Assembly: GCA_016935885.1 (NCBI GenBank)
Contig: JAFGQA010000364.1
Location: 1-8,327 of the forward strand
Source of the DNA: Phycisphaerae bacterium
GTDB taxonomy: Bacteria > Planctomycetota > Phycisphaerae > UBA1845 > UTPLA1
Length of the DNA stretch: 8,327 bases
Reading direction: 5' to 3'
The position numbers and the translations under genes are program-made. Position 1 is the first letter of the stretch. Each line of letters opens with the position of its first letter. Below are positions 1 through 5,622 of the stretch, one piece after another. The notes under the pieces are model-generated. The model did no database searches, was not told where the DNA came from, and was given only the letters and a program-made list of their open reading frames with translations.

Positions 1-83
1 GTTCTCAAGACGGAATCGTTACCACCGGTAGGTCGTCAGCCTGAGCCGACACCCCATCAAGACCCCAAAGTGCCAAAGTCCAG

Positions 84-149
84 GGGTAACGAACGACACG
101 CCCCCGTGGGGCGTGTCGTTCGTTACCCATGCCACGCCGTTTGAGCGAT
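84..149. repeat. 66-bp palindromic dispersed repeat, copy 1
   Basis: Bases 84-104 and 108-128 are perfect 21-bp inverted arms around a 3-nt loop (CGT). The arm begins GGGTAACGAACGACACG. A 21-bp conserved tail (129-149, ending TTTGAGCGAT) follows. The second copy at 1621-1686 matches at 62 of 66 positions by eye. This copy lies about 100 bp downstream of the permease stop. There is no T-tract on either side, so a classical intrinsic terminator is not supported, although such a strong stem could stabilise the 3' end of the exporter mRNA. It could equally be a REP-like element. Confidence 0.85.
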
Positions 150-231
150 GAACACGTTCGTGCCGGTAGCACGAGCAAAGCCCCTGGAAGGGGCCGAAGC
201 GTGCCGCTGTCGCAAGCCTGCTGGCGATGGC

Positions 232-1482
232 TCAATTGCTCGGTCCGGCGCGGAGGCGGCGGGCCAGGATCAGGCTGCCAGCGGTCGCGCAAGCGGTGGC
301 GACGAAGAGCAGCACCAGGCACGGCAGCCAGATCCCACGGATTCCATCGTGATGAACAAGGGCGTCGAGGCCGAAGCCTTCGTTGCGGATCAGGGCGATG
401 AAGCCGTCGTAGGACCAGCCGTTGATGGTGAACAGGCCGATCGGCTGCATCCACGACGGCATGACGAAACGGGGGACCATGCTCCCGCCGATGGCGCTCA
501 TGGCGAGGATGACCGTCGTGCCGATGCCGTCAAGCTGCTCGCTCGTGCGGCAGAGCGAGGCCATGAACATGCCGAAGCCGGTGGTCGCCAGGCAGGAGAC
601 GACGGTCAGCACGAAGAGCCCGCCGGCGATGCTCCAAACGGCCACGCCGAAGACGAGCCAGGCATAGACGTACATGACGTAGCATTGCACCATCGCCAGG
701 ACAAACGCGCTGAGCATCTGCCCGAGAAGGATGTGGGCCGGCAGGATCGGCGCGGCCAAAAGCCTGCGGACTTCACCGCTCTGAAGCTCCTCAAGCAGGC
801 CGCGAGCGGCACCGGTGGAGCCAAACAGCAGGAACATCGGCACGATGCCGGCCAGGAAGGTGTGTTTGGCGGCGATCTGCATTCGGTTGGGAGCGAGGCC
901 GTGCCTCTGGATCTTGACCAGCGTGCTGGGGCCGTCATCGGGTTTGGCCTGCTCGGTGGGATTGGACGCCGTATTGCCGAGGGCGCGCAGGTTCTCGAAG
1001 CGCGCAAACAGGGCGCGTCCGGCGGCCATTTGGATCATGCCCGCAACGACGTTGGCTTCCATCTGCTGGGTCTCGTCGAAGTGGAGTTCCACGCCTTCGT
1101 GGGCGTCGCCGGACAGGACGTTGGGGGCCTTCGAGTAGCCTTTGGGGATGACCAGGGCGACGCGGAACTTGCCCTTGTCGCGGATCAGATGGCGCGCCGA
1201 CTCCACCGTGAGCGGTGGCCCGTTCGGCTCCTCGTTCTCCGTTTGGATCACGACGACGTTGTTGGCGGCCAGCATGTCGATCAATTGCCGTGACTCACGT
1301 GTCCCATCGAGATCCACCACGGCGACGCGGAACGGCCTGCCCGCCGGCCCAGCGAAGATGAGCGTAAACACGCTGTACAACACGATGCCTGGCAGAAAGA
1401 CTACCGCCAGAACCGCCCGCATCCGTGAGAGGATTCGAAGCTGTTTGCCGGCCAGATATAGGATGATGCGTAAGGATCGCAT
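232..1482 (-). CDS. ABC-2 type transporter permease
   Basis: This is a 416-residue membrane subunit of an ABC-2 family exporter, expected in the inner membrane. An N-terminal membrane segment (about residues 22-44) is followed by a large, mostly polar extracytoplasmic region (about 50-200). Five or so hydrophobic segments follow at roughly 205-225, 252-280, 286-308, 318-338 and 385-407, with the sequence GGSMVP in the fifth. This is the YhhJ/YbhR-like (ABC2_membrane_3) architecture. The ATG at 1482 was chosen because GAGGT lies 4 nt upstream and the hydrophobic N-terminus starts right after it. The reading frame stays open upstream to 1620, but that part encodes repeat-derived, low-quality sequence. 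The ATPase gene is 255 bp upstream on the same strand, so the two probably form the exporter. The substrate cannot be read from sequence; drugs, lipids or polysaccharides are all known for the family. Confidence 0.9.
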   Translation of the reverse strand: MRSLRIILYLAGKQLRILSRMRAVLAVVFLPGIVLYSVFTLIFAGPAGRPFRVAVVDLDGTRESRQLIDMLAANNVVVIQTENEEPNGPPLTVESARHLIRDKGKFRVALVIPKGYSKAPNVLSGDAHEGVELHFDETQQMEANVVAGMIQMAAGRALFARFENLRALGNTASNPTEQAKPDDGPSTLVKIQRHGLAPNRMQIAAKHTFLAGIVPMFLLFGSTGAARGLLEELQSGEVRRLLAAPILPAHILLGQMLSAFVLAMVQCYVMYVYAWLVFGVAVWSIAGGLFVLTVVSCLATTGFGMFMASLCRTSEQLDGIGTTVILAMSAIGGSMVPRFVMPSWMQPIGLFTINGWSYDGFIALIRNEGFGLDALVHHDGIRGIWLPCLVLLFVATACATAGSLILARRLRAGPSN

Positions 1483-1559
1483 GAGTACCTCAAGCACCCT
1501 GACTGTACGTTTCCTGAAGAGCCGCGGGCCTTGCACGTGTTTAGCGGCGTGGCACGGGT

Positions 1560-1573
1560 TGGCGGAGCCGCCA
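1560..1573. repeat. Small perfect hairpin in exporter spacer
   Basis: TGGCGG and CCGCCA form a 6-bp stem with a 2-nt loop. It is part of the repeat-filled spacer between the ATPase and permease genes and is preceded by GTGGCACGGG, a word shared with other palindromic repeats of the window. Confidence 0.5.
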
Positions 1574-1586
1574 GGGGCGGCGGAGC

Positions 1587-1626
1587 TTACCCGTGGGCAT
1601 CCGTTCCAGCCTGTTCTCACGGGTAA
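1587..1626. repeat. 9-bp inverted repeat in exporter spacer
   Basis: TTACCCGTG (1587-1595) and CACGGGTAA (1618-1626) are perfect inverted arms 22 bp apart. The right arm overlaps the first bases of the second copy of the 66-bp repeat. The two could form competing structures in the intercistronic RNA. Confidence 0.6.
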
Positions 1627-1686
1627 TGAACGACCCGCCCCCGCGGGGCGTGTCGTTCGTTACCCATGCCACCCCGTTTGAGCGAT
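1621..1686. repeat. 66-bp palindromic dispersed repeat, copy 2
   Basis: This is the second copy of the repeat at 84-149. The arms 1621-1641 and 1645-1665 pair except for one mismatch and one G-T wobble. It sits about 50 bp downstream of the ATPase stop and before the permease start, so it would be transcribed within the exporter mRNA. The copy after the permease gene occupies a comparable 3' position. Confidence 0.85.
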
Positions 1687-1697
1687 TAGCGCGTACA

Positions 1698-1718
1698 GGG
1701 CTTCAGCCTGCCGCTCGT
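1698..1718. repeat. Short dispersed repeat, copy 1 (GGCTTCAGCC core)
   Basis: Begins GGGCTTCAGCCTGCCGCTCG and contains the palindrome-like core GGCT-TC-AGCC. It matches 18 of 21 bases of 6091-6111, which lies inside waaA. The central 10-mer of one copy is the exact reverse complement of the other. It follows directly after copy 2 of the 66-bp repeat. Confidence 0.55.
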
Positions 1719-1737
1719 CTGGTCTTGTTGTCGCTTC

Positions 1738-2670
1738 TCAATCTCGTAAGGCACGTCCGGTCAGCTCAAGAAAGACGGTCTCCAGATTCGGTTCGTGGAT
1801 GCTGATCGCCCTGGGTCGGATGCCGATCTCGTCGGCCGCGCGAAGCGCATCCAACAATGAACAGTCAGTCCCAGTAACGTTCAAATGGGCCACATCGCCA
1901 TCGAGCGTCCACACGACGTTCCCAAGGCGGGCAGCGAGCCGCTGGATGACGTCTTCCCGGAGGTTGTCGGCTTCGATCATCAGGTCTCGCTTTGCCTTGA
2001 CGGCTTGTGTCAGTTCGGCCAGCGTTCCAGTTGCCAGGATCTTGCCGTGGTCGATGATCGCGATCCGCCTGCAAAGGCGCTGTGCCTCTTCCATGTAGTG
2101 CGTTGTGTAAAGGACTGCCCGGCCCTGCTCGGCGAGGCGTTCGACCGTTTCAAAGATGTATGCCCGCGCCTGCGGATCGACACCGGCCGTGGGCTCATCC
2201 ATGAGCAGCAAGTCGGGCTCGTGCAGCAGCGCCGCGGCGATATTCAGCCGCCGCTTCATCCCGCCGGAGAACGTCCTCACCTGATCGGAAGCTCGATCGC
2301 TCAGTCCGACCGCTCCCAGCATCTCGGCCACGCGGCGTGCGAGGGCTTGGCCGTGCAGGTCGTAGAGCCGTCCCACCAGCATCAGGTTCTCGCGGGCCGT
2401 CAGCTTCTCCGAGAGGCTGATCTCCTGCGGCACGTAGCCGAGCTTGCGTTTGTACTCGGGCGAGGTCGAACGAATGCTGCCATCCACAGTGACTTCGCCC
2501 TGATCCGCCGTCAGCAGCGCCGCGATGATGTTGATCGTGGTGGTCTTGCCGGCGCCGTTTGGCCCAAGCAGGCCCAAGACCTCAGTGGCGTCGATGGAGA
2601 AGCTGACGCCGTCGACCGCGCGGACGTTGTCATAGGACTTGTGGAGATTCGAGACCTGCAAGACCGGCAC
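1738..2670 (-). CDS. ABC transporter ATP-binding protein (ABC-2 exporter)
   Basis: A 310-residue nucleotide-binding subunit that would energise the ABC-2 permease encoded next. All ATPase motifs are intact: Walker A GPNGAGKTT (36-44), Q-loop Gln82, signature FSGGMKRR (134-141), Walker B LLLMDEPTAGVDPQ (154-167, catalytic Glu159) and H-loop His191. The FSGGM signature and TAGVDP D-loop are typical of the CcmA/DRA-type drug and lipid exporters. The C-terminal part ends in HEPNLETVFLELTGRALRD, the usual end of the DUF4162-type extension. The start is a GTG at 2670, supported by GGGAG 7 nt upstream. A TACAAT hexamer at 2730-2725 could be the -10 box, but no good -35 stands at the normal distance. 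The permease gene follows after 255 bp. Confidence 0.95.
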   Translation of the reverse strand: MPVLQVSNLHKSYDNVRAVDGVSFSIDATEVLGLLGPNGAGKTTTINIIAALLTADQGEVTVDGSIRSTSPEYKRKLGYVPQEISLSEKLTARENLMLVGRLYDLHGQALARRVAEMLGAVGLSDRASDQVRTFSGGMKRRLNIAAALLHEPDLLLMDEPTAGVDPQARAYIFETVERLAEQGRAVLYTTHYMEEAQRLCRRIAIIDHGKILATGTLAELTQAVKAKRDLMIEADNLREDVIQRLAARLGNVVWTLDGDVAHLNVTGTDCSLLDALRAADEIGIRPRAISIHEPNLETVFLELTGRALRD

Positions 2671-2854
2671 CGCGTCGCTCCCGCCGCGTGACGTTGGTTT
2701 GCGTTCAAGACGACTTAGCCGGGCATTGTACGGGTAACTGGGAGTGGCCTGCTACCCAAGAAGGTACCCCGCTGTGATGAAAGCCCTGTGGCCCCTGTGG
2801 GCGGCAGAAGGGGACTTCTATGAGGCGGAAGAGACGTGCACGAGAGCGGATCGT

Positions 2855-3070
2855 TCAGATGTGACATCGGCCGTGCAGGTGTCGTTGGGCGTAGGAGATT
2901 CTCGACGCCTGCATCAAGCACAAGGAACCATAGAAGTCGTGCAGCTTCCCTCGAATCTTCTGTGCCCACCGCCCCGTAGCGTGTGGGGACAACGGAGAAT
3001 CCGCACACGGTTTCGCTGGCTTCTCAACCGGCTTCCGCTTAGACTTCCTTACGATGACACGGCCCTTCAT
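2855..3070 (-). pseudogene. Tyrosine recombinase (integrase) N-terminal remnant, frameshifted
   Basis: The reading frame starts with MKGRVIVRKSKRKP and carries SPHATGRWAQKIRGKLHDF (about residues 27-45). I recognise that block from the N-terminal DNA-binding region of planctomycete-type tyrosine recombinases, where the usual text is close to GQWAKKIRGKLHYFG followed by a D-A-A-L-x-x-Y-L-A-Q-R stretch. Here that following stretch appears split between frames: DAGVEN in one frame, then YAQRHLHGR in the other, which suggests small indels. The frame stops after about 71 residues, and no arm-type continuation or catalytic domain with the R-H-R-Y residues follows. A Shine-Dalgarno-like GAGGT lies 6 nt before the ATG at 3070. 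It is most likely a decayed integrase; a short independent protein cannot be excluded. Confidence 0.55.
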
Positions 3071-3195
3071 GGCACGACCTCGCTCGGGCACCTGCCAGCG
3101 AGCGTCATGGCAGGGATTGTTGGCATCACACCGTGCAACCAGGAGGTGTCCGGCGGTTGCATGACGTGTTGCATCGCAGAGACTTCTGTCGCCAC

Positions 3196-3268
3196 GGGAG
3201 TGTAGCTCAGTCGGTAGAGCAACGGCCTTTTAAGCCGTGGGTCCAGGGTTCGAGCCCCTGCACTCCCA
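3196..3268 (+). tRNA. tRNA-Lys(TTT)
   Basis: A 73-nt cloverleaf. The acceptor arms GGGAGTG (3196-3202) and CACTCCC (3261-3267) pair fully, with discriminator A at 3268. The D arm begins TAGCTCAG. The anticodon stem ACGGC/GCCGT encloses loop CTTTTAA with anticodon TTT at 3229-3231. The T arm contains GGTTCGAGCCCC. CCA is not encoded. A tRNA-Met gene converges on it 250 bp away. Confidence 0.97.
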
Positions 3269-3518
3269 GTTTCCTAAACGCTCCTGCCCGATCGGCTTCA
3301 AGAAGAAAAGGGAGTCTTTCGCGAACCAGAACGGCCGCAGTCTTCGGGCTTTCGGGGGCAGTCCGGGGCCAGTCTGCCTCGCCACGGCGCCCCGTATGGG
3401 AGTGAAAGACCTCTTCTCGGAACAGAGTGACCCCAAACTGAACATCTTGGAGTGGAGGCGCGAGAAGAAAGCCTCGACACCTTTCGCCAAGGCCCTGTCG
3501 GGAAACGACTCATCCGAT
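3269..3518. other. Spacer between convergent tRNA genes
   Basis: 250 bp with no convincing gene. The only structure seen is a widely spaced inverted word, GTCTTTC (3314-3320) and GAAAGAC (3404-3410). No hairpin with a T-tract was found for either tRNA. Confidence 0.4.
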
Positions 3519-3591
3519 TAGCGGCGGCCGGACTTGAACCGGCGACCCAGGGCTTATGAATCCCTTGCTCTGCCAACTGAGCTACGCCGCT
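3519..3591 (-). tRNA. tRNA-Met(CAT), probably elongator
   Basis: A 73-nt cloverleaf on the minus strand. The acceptor arms AGCGGCG and CGCCGCT pair fully, with discriminator A at 3519. The anticodon loop is TTCATAA with CAT at 3558-3556. The anticodon stem AGGGA/GCCCT has one non-Watson-Crick closing pair. The T arm contains GGTTCAAGTCC. The A1-U72 pair argues against an initiator tRNA, which normally has an unpaired first position. A CAT anticodon could also mark an Ile2 tRNA modified by TilS; Met elongator is preferred but not certain. CCA is not encoded. Confidence 0.93.
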
Positions 3592-3635
3592 GCCATCATG
3601 ACGACGGCCACATGCCATGTGCAGTAGTCTCCCTA

Positions 3636-3664
3636 TATATACGCGGTGTGGCTTGCTGATTCAA
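3636..3664 (-). promoter_or_regulatory. sigma70-like promoter of tRNA-Met
   Basis: The minus strand carries TTGAAT (3664-3659), exactly 17 nt of spacer, then TATATA (3641-3636) within an AT-rich TATATATA run. Transcription would start near 3629, about 38 nt before the mature tRNA 5' end at 3591. Confidence 0.55.
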
Positions 3665-3686
3665 GGCGAAAAGGTCCCGCCGGCCC

Positions 3687-3847
3687 GGGTCCGTGACAGT
3701 CTGGGCGGGTGCCACTGGCAGCTCGCCTGCCAGTGCATATGCCCCCGCGCCCACCAGAGAGACCGCACGGGCGAACAAGCCTGCCTGTCGGCAGACAGGC
3801 CGCCCGTGGCACACAGAATCGAATGCCGCCGGAAGTGTCACGGACCC
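3687..3847 (+). repeat. MITE-like element, copy A
   Basis: A 161-bp element bounded by perfect 12-bp terminal inverted repeats: GGGTCCGTGACA (3687-3698) and TGTCACGGACCC (3836-3847). Inside are a 9-bp hairpin CACTGGCAG/CTGCCAGTG, an outer GTGCCAC/GTGGCAC pair, a CACGGGCG/CGCCCGTG stem and, nested within it, GCCTGTC/GACAGGC around GGCA. The 8-mer GCCGGCCC stands directly left (3679-3686) and one base to the right (3849-3856) in direct orientation, a possible target-site duplication. Copies B and C share ends and internal hairpins. No transposase is encoded, so any movement would depend on an enzyme from elsewhere. Confidence 0.8.
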
Positions 3848-3977
3848 TGCCGGCCCTGATGTTGCCCTGGCGAATGTGTATCGACGCCTGTCGAGGCCGG
3901 CCGGAGTCCCCGACCTTGGCCGGGCACCTGCTTGGCGGGCTGCCTGCTGGGATTGCGTCCGGCAGGCGAGGGCGCGA

Positions 3978-3990
3978 TCCGTGACACGGA
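3978..3990. repeat. Solitary terminal-repeat palindrome
   Basis: TCCGTGACACGGA is an isolated copy of the TCCGTGACA end word of the MITE-like element, folded back on itself (TCCGTG-A-CACGGA). It lies 130 bp beyond copy A and 106 bp before the cinA start. The stretch between them also has a GCCTGC (3942-3947) / GCAGGC (3962-3967) stem. Apart from these, 3848-4096 holds nothing gene-like. Confidence 0.5.
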
Positions 3991-4096
3991 ACCGTAAGCC
4001 CCTCCACGTTGGGCCCTTTGCCTTACCGCGTCGCCGTAGCGGGATCTGCTGAACACGAGCGACCGATCCCTGGTCGGTTTGGAGTACCATACAGCC

Positions 4097-5362
4097 ATGA
4101 GCACCCAAATCATCAGCATCGGCACCGAACTCGTGTTCGGTCAGACCATCGACACCAACGCCGCTTGGCTTGCGCAACAGCTTGCTGGCCTCGGCATCCG
4201 ATGTTCCAAGCACGTCACCATCGCCGACGACCGCGCCGTCATCGCGAACGCCATCTCCGTGGCATCTGCGGAGGCTGACCTCGTGCTCGTCACCGGCGGC
4301 CTCGGCCCCACGCCCGACGACCTCACTCGCCACGCCCTCGCCGACGCCCTGGCTGCGGCTCTTCGATTGCACCAGCCGAGTCTCGACAAGATCGCCGCCT
4401 TCTTTCGTCAACGCAGGCGCACCATGTCCGAGGCCAACCGCATCCAGGCCATGATTCCTGAATCCGCCCACCCGATCGAAAACACGTGCGGCACGGCCCC
4501 CGGCTTGCACGCTCGCCTGAACGACGCGGACGTCTTCGTCATGCCCGGCGTCCCTCGAGAGATGAAGACCATGTTCGACCGCGACATCCGCCCGGCACTG
4601 TGGCACCGGCGCCTTGCCGGTGGTCCACACGGCCCGTCGGTCATCCTGCAACACACGCTCCAGACATTCGGCTCTCCAGAATCCGAACTCGGTGAGAAGA
4701 TCGCCGACCTGATGGAGCCCGGCCGCAATCCGTCGGTCGGCACCAGCGCCGCGGACCTGGTCATCTCCATCCGCATCAACGCCCACGCCTCCACGCCAGA
4801 CGAGGCCCGCCGCCTCATAGACGCCGACACCGCTGAGATCCGTCGCCGACTCGGCCAAGTGGTCTTCGGCGAACAGGGTGACACGCTTGCCCACGCCGTC
4901 GCCAAGTTGCTGAAGGACCAGCACAAGACCATCGCCTCCGCGGAGTCCTGCACCGGGGGCCTGATCGCCAAACGCCTCACCGACGTCCCCGGCTCCAGCG
5001 CTTACATGGTCCAGGGCCTCGTCACCTACGCCGACGAGGCCAAGCACCGCTTGCTCGATATCCCCATGGACCGGATCGAGGCCCACGGCGCAGTCAGCCG
5101 CGAGGTCGCCGAGGCCATGGCCGCCAATTGCCGCCGCCTCGCCAACACCGACTACGCCCTTTCGAGCAGCGGCATCGCCGGGCCCACAGGCGGCACTCGG
5201 GACAAACCAGTTGGCCTCGTCTACATCGCCCTCGCCGACGCCGCCCAGACCACGGTCAAGGAGCTCCGCCTCGGCGAGACCCTCCCGCGCGACGCCATCC
5301 GCGACCGGACGGCCAAGCTCGCCCTGAACCTGCTTCGGCTTCGCCTCATTGGATCCTGTTGA
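4097..5362 (+). CDS. cinA: CinA: competence/damage-inducible family protein with NMN deamidase domain
   Basis: A 421-residue, full-length two-domain CinA. The N-terminal molybdopterin-binding-like domain (about 1-170) shows IGTELVFGQTIDTN (8-21), VTGGLGPTPDDLTR (65-78) and MPGVPREMKTMF (149-160). The C-terminal domain (about 265-418) is the PncC-type nicotinamide mononucleotide deamidase, with SAESCTGG (281-288) and SSGIAGPTGG (357-366). That domain converts NMN to nicotinate mononucleotide and ammonia in pyridine-nucleotide salvage, in the cytosol. The ATG at 4097 is preferred: a TTG at 4079 only adds six residues without family similarity. GGAG is 12 nt upstream, too far for a good Shine-Dalgarno, and TACCAT ends 6 nt before the ATG, so a leaderless mRNA is possible. 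It is monocistronic here, between two direct copies of the MITE-like repeat. Confidence 0.96.
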   Translation: MSTQIISIGTELVFGQTIDTNAAWLAQQLAGLGIRCSKHVTIADDRAVIANAISVASAEADLVLVTGGLGPTPDDLTRHALADALAAALRLHQPSLDKIAAFFRQRRRTMSEANRIQAMIPESAHPIENTCGTAPGLHARLNDADVFVMPGVPREMKTMFDRDIRPALWHRRLAGGPHGPSVILQHTLQTFGSPESELGEKIADLMEPGRNPSVGTSAADLVISIRINAHASTPDEARRLIDADTAEIRRRLGQVVFGEQGDTLAHAVAKLLKDQHKTIASAESCTGGLIAKRLTDVPGSSAYMVQGLVTYADEAKHRLLDIPMDRIEAHGAVSREVAEAMAANCRRLANTDYALSSSGIAGPTGGTRDKPVGLVYIALADAAQTTVKELRLGETLPRDAIRDRTAKLALNLLRLRLIGSC

Positions 5363-5385
5363 GCGGGATTCCGGCTCCGCAACCT

Positions 5386-5553
5386 GGTCCGTGACAGTTC
5401 AGGTGAGTGCCACCGGCAGCTCGTCTGCCAGTGTGTATGCCCCATGTGCCCACCGGAGAGACCGCACGGGCGGACAGCCGCCCGTGGCACCAAGAATCAA
5501 ATGCTGCCGAAAGTGTCACGCAGGATCGAATGCCGCAGGAAGTGTCACGGACC
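5386..5553 (+). repeat. MITE-like element, copy B
   Basis: A 168-bp element with 11-bp perfect terminal inverted repeats GGTCCGTGACA (5386-5396) and TGTCACGGACC (5543-5553), in the same orientation as copy A. It keeps the hairpin CACCGGCAG/CTGCCAGTG (one mismatch) and a CACGGGCG/CGCCCGTG stem, but lacks the nested GCCTGTC hairpin of copy A. It begins 23 bp after the cinA stop and fills most of the 260-bp spacer between the convergent cinA and waaA genes. No clear target-site duplication was seen. Confidence 0.8.
5494..5549 (+). repeat. Tandem duplication of the right end of copy B
   Basis: The unit GAATCAAATGCTGCCGAAAG... (5494-5520, ending TGTCACG) is followed after 2 nt by GGATCGAATGCCGCAGGAAG... 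(5523-5549, ending TGTCACG). Each is 27 bp. Copies A and C have only one such unit, so the duplication is specific to copy B. Confidence 0.65.
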
Positions 5554-5622
5554 CTCGGCCACGGCATTCGTGGCGGAGTACCCGCCGCTGAGGAATGACT
5601 CCTGACAGCAGACGGCTCCTTT

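Noticed and set aside
84..128. Intrinsic terminator of the exporter operon
   Set aside because: The stem is very strong, but neither strand has a T-tract after it, and a near-identical copy lies inside the operon before the permease gene.
148..1293. 381-codon plus-strand frame over the permease gene
   Set aside because: It is the antisense shadow of the permease: the minus frame has membrane segments and a ribosome-binding site, while this frame has low-complexity charged sequence and no motif.
1885..2691. 268-codon plus-strand frame over the ATPase gene
   Set aside because: Antisense shadow of an ATPase with every motif intact.
2715..3205. Overlapping small frames on both strands upstream of tRNA-Lys
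   Set aside because: Apart from the integrase-like stretch they show no motif, good start signal or consistent codon bias.
3596..5086. 496-codon minus-strand frame over cinA
   Set aside because: Antisense shadow of a well-supported cinA, with glycine/alanine/aspartate-rich text typical of reversed GC-rich genes. It also runs across repeat copy A.
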